This document shows positions 1 through 6,052 of a stretch of DNA of 29,757 nucleotides, in pieces. Positions within the stretch are counted from its first letter, which is position 1. Each line of letters begins with the position of its first letter. Both the position numbers and the translations under genes were made by a program. The DNA comes from Thermoanaerobacterales bacterium (GTDB taxonomy: Bacteria; Actinomycetota; Acidimicrobiia; Acidimicrobiales; JACDCH01). The stretch covers positions 1 to 29,757 of the forward strand of contig PKRH01000032.1 of NCBI GenBank assembly GCA_017577565.1, read 5' to 3'. The notes beneath the pieces were generated by a model. It did no database searches, was not told the DNA's origin, and saw only the letters and a program-made list of their open reading frames with translations.

Positions 1-813
1 GTCCAGCTCCCACACGCCGACCTCCGCGGGGGCCAGCCCGGCGCGCTCGAGCGCCCGGTCGGCGGCGGCCGCCGGGGCGAGGCCGGTGCGGTCGGCGTCG
101 ACGCCGACCCGGGCCCACGAGACGACCCGGGCGAGCGGCACGAGCCCGTGGGCGGCGGCGTAGTCGGCGGCGGTCAGCGCGACGGCGGCGGCGCCGCTGG
201 CCCCGGGCGCGGCGTTGCCGGCCGTGACGACCGCCTTGTCGCCGCCCTCGTCGTCGAGCGCCGGCTGGGCGGCCAGCTCGTCGGCGGTCAGGTCGGCGCG
301 GGGCAGCTCGTCGCCCGGCAGGCCGTCGATCGGCACGATCTCGGGCTCGAAGGTCCCCTCGTCGCGGGCCCGGGCGGCCCGCTCGTGCGCCCGCCGGGCC
401 CAGGCGTCGGCCGCCTCCCGGGTGACGCCCCCGGCCCGGGCGGCCTGCTCGCCGGCGGCGACCAGCGCCGTGTCGGGCCCGCCCTCGCCGGCGACGCCCG
501 CCCCGCCGGCGACGACGGCCCGGTCCATCCCGGCCCGGATGGCGGCGACCGCGGCGAGCACGGTGTCGAGGCCGGCGCCGTCGTGGCGGTCGCCGCCCCC
601 GCCCGGCACGCCGGGGAGGCCGAGGTCGTCGGCGACCCGTCGGGCCAGCCCCCAGCCGGCGGCCGCGAGCTGGACGTCGTCGAGCTCGCCCTGCGGGATG
701 CCCGCCCGGCGCAGGGCCGCGCCGACGGCGGCCGCCGCCAGCGCGGCCTCGGTCGTGTCGTGCGCCCGGCCGATGGGCGTGCGCGCCCCGGCCACGATCA
801 CAGCCTCGGTCAT
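1..813 (-). CDS. Thiolase-family protein lacking the catalytic Cys (partial, C-terminus outside window)
   Basis: The visible 271 residues follow the thiolase fold. The start is MTEAVIVAGARTPIGR, an AIRAG...AVVAGG segment lies at about 90-105, a TAGN segment around N200, and the read stops at VWELD, just where a thiolase NEAF motif would begin. Thiolases join or cleave acyl-CoA chains through an N-terminal Cys in an NRxCxSGLQ context. Here the aligned stretch reads DRHDGAGLD (residues 75-83), so Asp78 replaces the nucleophile. The later NASGxNDGAAA motif is also altered, to NAAPGASGAAA. The protein is therefore probably not a normal thiolase; a non-catalytic partner, scaffold or divergent acyl-CoA binder are alternatives. 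ATG 813 has a GGGGAGGG Shine-Dalgarno upstream and a TAGCCT -10 at 849-854. It lies downstream of the MBL hydrolase and ligase on the same strand. The family is clear; the function is open. Confidence 0.8.
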   Translation of the reverse strand, partial: MTEAVIVAGARTPIGRAHDTTEAALAAAAVGAALRRAGIPQGELDDVQLAAAGWGLARRVADDLGLPGVPGGGGDRHDGAGLDTVLAAVAAIRAGMDRAVVAGGAGVAGEGGPDTALVAAGEQAARAGGVTREAADAWARRAHERAARARDEGTFEPEIVPIDGLPGDELPRADLTADELAAQPALDDEGGDKAVVTAGNAAPGASGAAAVALTAADYAAAHGLVPLARVVSWARVGVDADRTGLAPAAAADRALERAGLAPAEVGVWELD

Positions 814-848
814 CGTGTGCCCGTCCCTCCCCGCACTGTGGTGGCGGG

Positions 849-854
849 AGGCTA
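849..854 (-). promoter_or_regulatory. Candidate -10 element (TAGCCT) for the thiolase-like gene
   Basis: On the minus strand TAGCCT lies 35 bases before ATG 813, leaving room for a short leader that contains a GGGGAGGG ribosome site. No convincing -35 hexamer is visible. The hexamer matches the TA(G/C)NNT form seen before many other genes here. Confidence 0.4.
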
Positions 855-878
855 GTCAGGACGGTCCGGCGGGTCCCG

Positions 879-2174
879 TCACCCCCGCCGGTCGCCGGGC
901 GCCAGCGCGTCGCGGGCCGCGGCGGCGTAGATCCCCTTCGACATCAGCGACGGCTCGGCCCGGCGCCGCTGCTCGTAGACGCGCCGGCGGACGGCGCGGA
1001 CGTCCTCGTCCCCCGGCGCCGCCGTCGCCGCCCACTCGGCGAGCTGGCAGGCAAGGCGGAGGTCGCCGGCCTCGGCGAGCGCCGCGGCCCGCTCGGCGAG
1101 CACGTGGGCGCCCCCGGCCAGGGCCGCCACCTCGGCGGCCAGCTCGGCCTCCCGGGGCGGCTTGAGGTGGGCGGGGTCGCCGTCCCACCAGCCGCCGTAG
1201 AGGCGCCAGACGTTGCGGACGACGAACTCGGGCTCGTCGTACAGCGGCCGCAGGTAGGGGAGGGCGAGGACGTCGTCGGGCACCCGGACCTCGTGCACGA
1301 CCTGATCGAGCGTCGCCCCCTCGTTCATCAGCGCCAGGACCCGGTCGACCAGGTCCTCGAGCGTGCCGGCCACGGTCTCGAGCACCCGGCGGATGCGCTC
1401 GGCGCCGCCGATGGGCAGCCCGTGGGCCGGGAGCAGCAGCTCCGGCTCGAGCGCGGCCATCTGCCGCAGGGCGGCGGCCCACTCGTCGGGGTAGCGCTGG
1501 ACCTTCTGCGGGTTGCCGGCGTTGGGGAAGTTCCAGATGAGGAAGTCGCCGCAGGCCACCGCCCGCAGGGACGGGATCCAGGCCCAGGTGTGGTCGTCGG
1601 TCTCGCCCCGGCCGTGCCGCAGCTCGACGTCGAGGCCGCCGACGGTGAGGGCCAGCCGGTCGGTGTAGGTCAGATCCGGCGCGGCGACGTCGTCGGGGAG
1701 GAACCGGGAGGGCCCCTCGCCGCCGATGCGCAGCGACCGGTCGCGGATGCCGCCGAACTGGCGGGCGTTGATGATCAGGTTCCAGCCGTCGGTCCGCCGG
1801 TAGCGGGCGAAGCGGCGGGCCACGGCGGCGTGGGCGACCACCCGGGGCCGGGCGTGGCCCCGGGCCGCGGCGTCGGCGACGAAGGCCCCCGAGCCGCCCA
1901 CGTGGTCGACGTGCCCGTGCGTGTAGACGAGCGTGTGCACCGGGGCGTCCGACCACCCCCGCAGCGCCTCGACGACCTGCGCGCCGGTGTGGGCGCCGCT
2001 GGCGTCGAAGACGACGAGGCCGTCGTCGGTGCGCACGGCGACGGCGTGGCTGAACGACTCGACGACCGCGACGCCGTCGGCCACCTCGGACAGCTCCTGG
2101 GTGACCCGGTTGGTCGGCTCGTCGGCGACGCCCGAGTCGATGATGCGGGCGGACAGCGACAGCAGGTCGGCCAT
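879..2174 (-). CDS. MBL-fold hydrolase of the alkylsulfatase (SdsA/BDS1-like) type
   Basis: This 431-residue protein has the zinc-binding motif THGHVDHVGG, a later RGETDDH segment, GDF, and a LLPAHG loop. These give the His/Asp/Glu ligand set of a metallo-beta-lactamase fold. The C-terminal half contains NVWRLYGGWWDGDP, a hallmark of the alkylsulfatase dimerisation domain. Classical SdsA1-type enzymes hydrolyse alkyl sulfates and run to about 650 residues with a C-terminal SCP2-like lipid-binding domain. This one ends soon after the dimerisation domain and lacks SCP2. No signal peptide is visible, so it is probably cytoplasmic. ATG 2174 was chosen because homology begins there; the frame remains open upstream only over the ligase gene. 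It starts 32 bases after the ligase stop, so the two probably share a transcript. Substrate unknown: alkyl sulfates or another ester of a lipid-like molecule. Confidence 0.85.
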   Translation of the reverse strand: MADLLSLSARIIDSGVADEPTNRVTQELSEVADGVAVVESFSHAVAVRTDDGLVVFDASGAHTGAQVVEALRGWSDAPVHTLVYTHGHVDHVGGSGAFVADAAARGHARPRVVAHAAVARRFARYRRTDGWNLIINARQFGGIRDRSLRIGGEGPSRFLPDDVAAPDLTYTDRLALTVGGLDVELRHGRGETDDHTWAWIPSLRAVACGDFLIWNFPNAGNPQKVQRYPDEWAAALRQMAALEPELLLPAHGLPIGGAERIRRVLETVAGTLEDLVDRVLALMNEGATLDQVVHEVRVPDDVLALPYLRPLYDEPEFVVRNVWRLYGGWWDGDPAHLKPPREAELAAEVAALAGGAHVLAERAAALAEAGDLRLACQLAEWAATAAPGDEDVRAVRRRVYEQRRRAEPSLMSKGIYAAAARDALAPGDRRG

Positions 2175-2206
2175 CCGGGCATCGTGGCGCGCCCGCCCGG
2201 CCGGGG

Positions 2207-3787
2207 TCACATCTGGGCCAGCGCCCGCTCCCGCAGCACGTACTTCAGCACCTTGCCGGTGGCGTTGAGCGGCAGCTCGTCGACGACCTCGACCGAGCGC
2301 GGCACCTTGTAGTTGGCCATCCGCTCCCGGGCCCAGGCGATGAGCTCGTCCTCGTCGACGGTGGCCCCGGCGCGGGGCACGACGAAGGCCTTGCCCACCT
2401 CGCCCAGGCGGTGGTCGGGCACGCCGATGACCGCGACCTGCCCGACGGCCGGGTGCTCCATGAGGACGTTCTCGATCTCGGCCGGGTAGGCGTTGAACCC
2501 GCCGACGATGAACATGTCCTTGATGCGGTCGGTGATCTTCAGGTTGCCCCGCTCGTCGAAGACGCCGACGTCGCCGGTGCGCAGCCAGCCCTCGTCGTCG
2601 ATCGCGGCCGCCGTCGCCTCGGGGTCGCCGAAGTAGCCGGCCATGACGTTGTAGCCCCGCACGAGGACCTCGCCCGGCTGCCCGGGGCCGAGCTCCCGGC
2701 CGTCCCGGTCGACGACCTTCACCTCCACGTCGGGGATGGGCCGGCCGGCCGTGTTGGCGATGGTCTCGGGGTCGTCGGTGTGCCGGCACATGGTGGCGAT
2801 GCCGGTCGCCTCGGTGAGGCCGTAGCCGGTGACGATCGTGCGGAAGGTCAGCTCGGACCGCATGCGCCGGATCATCTCGACCGGCACCGTCGCCGCCCCG
2901 GTGACGGCGAGCCGCAGGCTGGACAGGTCGTGGTCGTCCAGGTCGGGGTGGTCGAGGATGGTCTGGTAGACGGCGGGGGCGCCGGGGAGCATCGTGATCC
3001 GCTCCTCCTCGACCCGGCGCATGACGCTCGGCACGTCGAAGACGGCGTGGGGCACCATCGTCGCCCCCTTCACCAGGCAGGCGATGATGCCGGCGTTCAG
3101 CCCGAAGCAGTGGAAGAAGGGGTTGATGATGAGGTAGCGGTCGCCCTCGGCCAGCCCGACGACCGTCGCCCAGGCGTCGTAGGCCCGGACCGAGGCGCCG
3201 TGGCGCAGCATCGCCCCCTTGGGCCGGCCGGTCGTGCCCGAGGTGAAGATGATCGTCGACACGTCGTCGGGCGAGATGGCGGCGGCCCGCTCGGCGGCGG
3301 CGGACGCGTCGACGTCGTCGGCGGCGCGCAGGTAGTCGGACCAGGCGATCGTGCCGTCGGGCGTGGGGCCTGACAGCACGACGACGTCGCGCACGCAGTC
3401 CGGCCGCCCGGCGGCGTCGAGGAGGGCGACGTGGTCGGTGTCGAGGAAGTCGGTGACGGTGACGAGCGTCTCGGCGCCGGCGGTGCCGATGACGTAGGCC
3501 GCCTCGTCGCCCTTGAAGCGGGTGTTGACGGTGACGACGATCGCCCCGGCCCGGAAGGCCCCGAGCGCGGCGACGACCCAGTCGGCCATGTTGGGCGCCC
3601 AGATCGCGACCCGGTCGCCCGGACGGACGCCGTGGGCCACGTACGCCCGGGCCGCCCGGTCGACCTCGGCGGCGAGCTCGGCGAAGGTGAGGCGGCGGCC
3701 GTCCCCGACGAGGCCCTCGCGAGCGCCGAAGAGCTCGGCCGCCCGCTCGACGACGGACGGGATCGTGCGCGCCTCCAACTCTCCCAT
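2207..3787 (-). CDS. Acyl-CoA synthetase / fatty-acid--CoA ligase, FadD3-like (ANL superfamily)
   Basis: The 526-residue product has the full ANL set: the P-loop FTSGTTGRPKG near residue 180, GYGLTEATG, GWLRTGDVG, the hinge region ITDRIKDMFIVGGFNAYP, and the C-terminal catalytic Lys in NATGKVLK. It should activate a carboxylic acid with ATP to the acyl-AMP and then to the acyl-CoA in the cytoplasm. Overall pattern is closest to actinobacterial FadD3-type ligases, but the substrate cannot be read from sequence. ATG 3787 has a strong GGAGGGGG ribosome site and its own -10 (TACGAT) overlapping a perfect inverted repeat at 3801-3823, which points to independent, repressor-controlled expression. 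Oddly, the frame is open upstream all the way through the DoxX-like module to 4321, so a fused protein is also possible. The MBL hydrolase follows 32 bases downstream. Confidence 0.92.
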   Translation of the reverse strand: MGELEARTIPSVVERAAELFGAREGLVGDGRRLTFAELAAEVDRAARAYVAHGVRPGDRVAIWAPNMADWVVAALGAFRAGAIVVTVNTRFKGDEAAYVIGTAGAETLVTVTDFLDTDHVALLDAAGRPDCVRDVVVLSGPTPDGTIAWSDYLRAADDVDASAAAERAAAISPDDVSTIIFTSGTTGRPKGAMLRHGASVRAYDAWATVVGLAEGDRYLIINPFFHCFGLNAGIIACLVKGATMVPHAVFDVPSVMRRVEEERITMLPGAPAVYQTILDHPDLDDHDLSSLRLAVTGAATVPVEMIRRMRSELTFRTIVTGYGLTEATGIATMCRHTDDPETIANTAGRPIPDVEVKVVDRDGRELGPGQPGEVLVRGYNVMAGYFGDPEATAAAIDDEGWLRTGDVGVFDERGNLKITDRIKDMFIVGGFNAYPAEIENVLMEHPAVGQVAVIGVPDHRLGEVGKAFVVPRAGATVDEDELIAWARERMANYKVPRSVEVVDELPLNATGKVLKYVLRERALAQM

Positions 3788-4321
3788 GGCGGTCCCCCTC
3801 CGATCTGACGCTGCGTCAGATCGTAGCGCCGGGGGCCGGGGCCGATCGGCGGGTGCGCCGGCGGCCTTGGCCTTCGCCTTCGCCTTCTTGGCCCGGCGCC
3901 GGCGGCGCCGGTCGGCGAGGCCGTCGAGGGTGAGCGCCAGGCCCATGGCGGTGAGCCAGACGTCCTTCGCCACCACCGTGCCCTGCTCGGTCGGGTTGAG
4001 GCTGCCCTCCTCCCGCAGGCCGGGGGTCCGCAGGTAGAGCCGGTTCAGCAGGCCGCCGAAGGTGGTGAGCGCCAGGCCGGCGACCGCGGTCGGCACGATC
4101 GGGGTGAGCAGGAGGGCGCCGACGACCGTCTCGCCGGTCGACAGCATCTTCACGAAGCGGTCGGGCGGCGTGTCCTGCAGCTCGGGGTAGGCACCCGCCG
4201 TCGCGAAGCCGTGGAGGTGCTTGGCGGTCTCCTCGTCGGCGTCGCGCTTGGCGAGCCCCGAGTTGAGGATGTACGCGCCCGCCGCCAGTCGCAGGGGGAT
4301 GTGCCATGCCTTGATCGCCAT
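2207..4321 (-). CDS. DoxX-like membrane module reading in frame into the acyl-CoA ligase (704-codon ORF)
   Basis: Starting at ATG 4321, residues 1-137 resemble DoxX-family small membrane proteins. Hydrophobic segments lie at about 8-25, 63-92 and 115-137, with RTPGLREEGSLNPTEQGT between the last two. A basic tail of Arg, Lys and Ala (about 138-155) follows. No stop codon occurs before the ligase ATG at codon 179, so the frame runs on to 2207. A separate DoxX protein would be expected to end shortly after the basic tail. Three readings are possible: a true fusion tethering the ligase to the membrane, a lost stop codon, or an assembly indel. The linker (about 160-178) is also where the ligase's own operator, -10 and ribosome site lie, which argues that the ligase is at least additionally made alone. 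Confidence 0.6.
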   Translation of the reverse strand: MAIKAWHIPLRLAAGAYILNSGLAKRDADEETAKHLHGFATAGAYPELQDTPPDRFVKMLSTGETVVGALLLTPIVPTAVAGLALTTFGGLLNRLYLRTPGLREEGSLNPTEQGTVVAKDVWLTAMGLALTLDGLADRRRRRRAKKAKAKAKAAGAPADRPRPPALRSDAASDRRGTAMGELEARTIPSVVERAAELFGAREGLVGDGRRLTFAELAAEVDRAARAYVAHGVRPGDRVAIWAPNMADWVVAALGAFRAGAIVVTVNTRFKGDEAAYVIGTAGAETLVTVTDFLDTDHVALLDAAGRPDCVRDVVVLSGPTPDGTIAWSDYLRAADDVDASAAAERAAAISPDDVSTIIFTSGTTGRPKGAMLRHGASVRAYDAWATVVGLAEGDRYLIINPFFHCFGLNAGIIACLVKGATMVPHAVFDVPSVMRRVEEERITMLPGAPAVYQTILDHPDLDDHDLSSLRLAVTGAATVPVEMIRRMRSELTFRTIVTGYGLTEATGIATMCRHTDDPETIANTAGRPIPDVEVKVVDRDGRELGPGQPGEVLVRGYNVMAGYFGDPEATAAAIDDEGWLRTGDVGVFDERGNLKITDRIKDMFIVGGFNAYPAEIENVLMEHPAVGQVAVIGVPDHRLGEVGKAFVVPRAGATVDEDELIAWARERMANYKVPRSVEVVDELPLNATGKVLKYVLRERALAQM
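3801..3823. promoter_or_regulatory. Perfect 23-bp inverted repeat: operator of the ligase promoter
   Basis: Two 11-base arms (CGATCTGACGC and its complement) flank one central base. The core is TCTGAC-N5-GTCAGA at 3804-3820. It overlaps the ligase -10 and expected transcription start, 14 bases before the ligase ATG, so a bound protein would block RNA polymerase. The same core with the same spacing recurs at 9739-9755. The form is typical of TetR-family dimer sites; the binding protein is not identified. Confidence 0.7.
3820..3825 (-). promoter_or_regulatory. Candidate -10 (TACGAT) of the acyl-CoA ligase gene
   Basis: On the minus strand TACGAT overlaps the outer edge of the inverted repeat. 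It would start transcription near 3813, giving a leader of about 25 bases containing GGAGGGGG. No clear -35 is visible. Confidence 0.5.
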
Positions 4322-4402
4322 GCCCCCCAGGCTTGCCCACCTGTCAACCCCTCGCCAGGGGTCCGTCGGGCGGCCGGCGGTGGTGGACGAACTGGAAACA
4401 AT

Positions 4403-4414
4403 ACGAACGGTCGT
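4403..4414. promoter_or_regulatory. Probable TetR-type operator (ACGAACGGTCGT) before MOSC-tetR
   Basis: This 12-base near-palindrome (ACGA/TCGT arms, one mismatched inner pair) lies in the divergent gap between the DoxX-like gene and the MOSC gene, in an AT-richer patch. It falls in the spacer of the MOSC promoter, ahead of TAGGTT at 4416-4421. The second gene of that operon encodes a TetR repressor, so autoregulation is the simplest reading. It differs in sequence from the TCTGAC-type sites. Confidence 0.55.
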
Positions 4415-4415
4415 T

Positions 4416-4421
4416 TAGGTT
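4416..4421 (+). promoter_or_regulatory. -10 element (TAGGTT) giving a leaderless MOSC mRNA
   Basis: TAGGTT ends 6 bases before ATG 4428, so transcription should begin at or next to the start codon. TCCTCC in between is not a ribosome-binding sequence. Confidence 0.5.
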
Positions 4422-4427
4422 TCCTCC

Positions 4428-5105
4428 ATGGCCGCCACCCCGTCCGTCACCGGCGTCGTCGCCGGCGTGTTCGTCGGCCGTCCCCGACCGCTCGGGCGCC
4501 GGCGCGGCCGCGTCGTGCGCAGCGCCATCGCCAAGTCCCGGGTCGACGCCCCGGAGCTCGAGCTCGGCACGACCAACCTGGCCGGCGACCGCCAGGCCGA
4601 CCTGCGGGTCCACGGCGGGCCCGACAAGGCCGTCTACGTCTACCCGGTCGACCACTACCCGGCCTGGCGGGACGAGGGCTTCGCCCTCGACGTCGGCGAC
4701 CTGGGCGAGAACGTCGCCCTGGCCGGGCTGACCGAGCGCGACGTCCTGCTCGGCGACGTGCTCCGCTGGGGCGAGGCGCTCGTGCAGGTCAGCCAGCCCC
4801 GGTCGCCGTGCTACAAGCTCGCCCTCCACACCGGCCGTCGCGACGTCGGGCCCCGCATGATCGCCACCGCCCGCTGCGGCTGGTACCTGCGGGTGCTCGC
4901 GCCCGGCACCGTGCCCACGTCCGGCGCCGTCGAGCTGGTCGAGCGGCAGCCGGGGGCGCCGAGCGTCCGCGACGCCTTCACCGTCATGTTCGCCGCCGAC
5001 GGCGAGCGCGACCTCGCCCTGGCCGAGCGGGTGCTCGCGTCCCCGGCGCTGGGCGAGGGCTGGCGCACGCCCCTCGCCGCCCGGATCTCGGGGGAGCGGC
5101 GGTGA
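4428..5105 (+). CDS. MOSC domain protein (YiiM-like)
   Basis: The 225-residue protein fits the YiiM branch of MOSC proteins. It has VHGGPDKAVYVYP (about 61-73), LGENVALAGLTE (92-103), the LLGDVLRWGEA strand region, and the invariant Cys in SPCYK (Cys128). MOSC proteins bind the molybdenum cofactor through this Cys. YiiM-type members reduce N-hydroxylated compounds such as 6-hydroxylaminopurine, probably with a flavoprotein partner. The C-terminal 60 residues match the small helical 3-alpha extension of this branch. No membrane segment is seen. The stop overlaps the GTG of the downstream TetR gene by 4 bases, so the two are translationally coupled. That suggests the regulator controls this enzyme in response to a reactive or nitrogen-containing compound (inference). 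Confidence 0.88.
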   Translation: MAATPSVTGVVAGVFVGRPRPLGRRRGRVVRSAIAKSRVDAPELELGTTNLAGDRQADLRVHGGPDKAVYVYPVDHYPAWRDEGFALDVGDLGENVALAGLTERDVLLGDVLRWGEALVQVSQPRSPCYKLALHTGRRDVGPRMIATARCGWYLRVLAPGTVPTSGAVELVERQPGAPSVRDAFTVMFAADGERDLALAERVLASPALGEGWRTPLAARISGERR

Positions 5106-5737
5106 CCGACGGGCGTGACGGCCGGGTCGCCCGCGGCGAGCGGACCCGGGCCGCCGTGCTGCGCCGGGCCGCCGACATCGCGTCGGTCGAGGGCCTCGAC
5201 GGGTTGTCCATCGGGCGCCTGGCCGCCGACCTGTCGGTGAGCAAGGCGGGGGTGTTCGCCCACTTCGGGTCGAAGGAGGAGCTGCAGGTCGCCACCGTGC
5301 GCGCCGCCGCCCGCCGCTTCGCCGAGGAGGTCGTGGCGCCGGCGGCGGCGGCGCCCGAGGGGCTCGCCCGGGTGGTGGCGCTGGGCGAGCGCTGGCTCGA
5401 CTACAGCCGCTCCGGCGTGTTCCCCGGCGGGTGCTTCTTCGTCAGCGTCGCCGCCGAGTACGACGCCCGGCCCGGGCGGGTCCGCGACGAGATCGCCGCC
5501 GCCCGCCGGCGCTGGCTCGACCACTACGCCGCGGTCGTCGCCGCCGCCCAGCGCCGGGGCGAGCTCGACCCCGGCGTCGACCCCGCCGACCTGGCCTTCG
5601 AGCTCGACGCCCTGGGCATGGCGGCCAACCTGCACGCCCGGCTCTGCGACGACCCGTCGGCCTACGACCGCGCCCGTGCCGCGATGCGGGCCCGGCTGCG
5701 GGCGCTGGCCACGGCGCCCCACCCCGCGCTCGCCTGA
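5102..5737 (+). CDS. TetR/AcrR-family transcriptional regulator
   Basis: This 211-residue protein begins at GTG 5102, which overlaps the MOSC stop (GTGA). The N-terminal helix-turn-helix is textbook: residues about 12-58, with LSIGRLAADLSVSKAGVFAHF and then GSKEEL. The rest is an all-helical ligand-binding domain with GGCFFVSVAAEYDARPG in the middle, typical of actinobacterial TetR proteins with a TetR_C-type C-terminus. It should bind DNA as a dimer and release on ligand binding. The nearest palindrome is ACGAACGGTCGT at 4403-4414 before its own operon, the most likely target. Whether it also controls the TCTGAC-N5-GTCAGA sites is unknown. The frame is open further upstream, but only as a shadow of the MOSC gene. 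Confidence 0.93.
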   Translation: MTDGRDGRVARGERTRAAVLRRAADIASVEGLDGLSIGRLAADLSVSKAGVFAHFGSKEELQVATVRAAARRFAEEVVAPAAAAPEGLARVVALGERWLDYSRSGVFPGGCFFVSVAAEYDARPGRVRDEIAAARRRWLDHYAAVVAAAQRRGELDPGVDPADLAFELDALGMAANLHARLCDDPSAYDRARAAMRARLRALATAPHPALA

Positions 5738-5752
5738 CCCGAGGAGACCCCC

Positions 5753-6034
5753 GTGGACCTGATCGACCTCGACCGCCGCGCCCTCGCGGTGTTCCGCGGC
5801 CACCTCGCCGCCACGCCCCGGTCCCGGCTCGGCGACCCGACGCCCTGCCCCGACTGGGGCGTGCGCGACCTGGCCACGGCCGCCCTCGACGTCGTCGCCA
5901 CCTACCCGCCCGAGGTGTGGGGCCGGCCGCAGTCCTTCGCCGACCGGGTCCCGGCCCCGCCGGGCGTGCCGCCCCACGTCCGCCTGGTCACGACGCTCGG
6001 TCGCCGGGCCGACTGGCGACCGGGCGCGGCGTGA
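5753..6034 (+). CDS. Shrunken TIGR03086/maleylpyruvate-isomerase-N-like protein, probable remnant
   Basis: At 93 residues this is about half the usual family length of roughly 190. Residues 1-41 match the N-terminus of TIGR03086/DinB-like proteins, with DLDRRALAVF and DPTPCPDWGVRDLA. The remainder (YPPEVWGRPQSFADRVPAPP, ending LGRRADW) matches the family C-terminus. The middle of the four-helix bundle, including the usual metal-binding His after VRDL, is absent, as if about 100 residues were deleted in frame. Start is GTG 5753, with GAGGAG 7 bases upstream, 15 bases after the tetR stop. It could be a decayed gene or a small surviving protein. The family's metal-dependent thiol-transfer chemistry is unlikely to remain. 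Confidence 0.6.
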   Translation: MDLIDLDRRALAVFRGHLAATPRSRLGDPTPCPDWGVRDLATAALDVVATYPPEVWGRPQSFADRVPAPPGVPPHVRLVTTLGRRADWRPGAA

Positions 6035-6052
6035 CGCGGCCGGCCGGGCCCT

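Noticed and set aside
148..855. Plus-strand open frames over the thiolase-like gene.
   Set aside because: Low-complexity Gly/Arg/Ala/Ser composition and perfect overlap with a minus-strand gene of clear family mark them as shadows.
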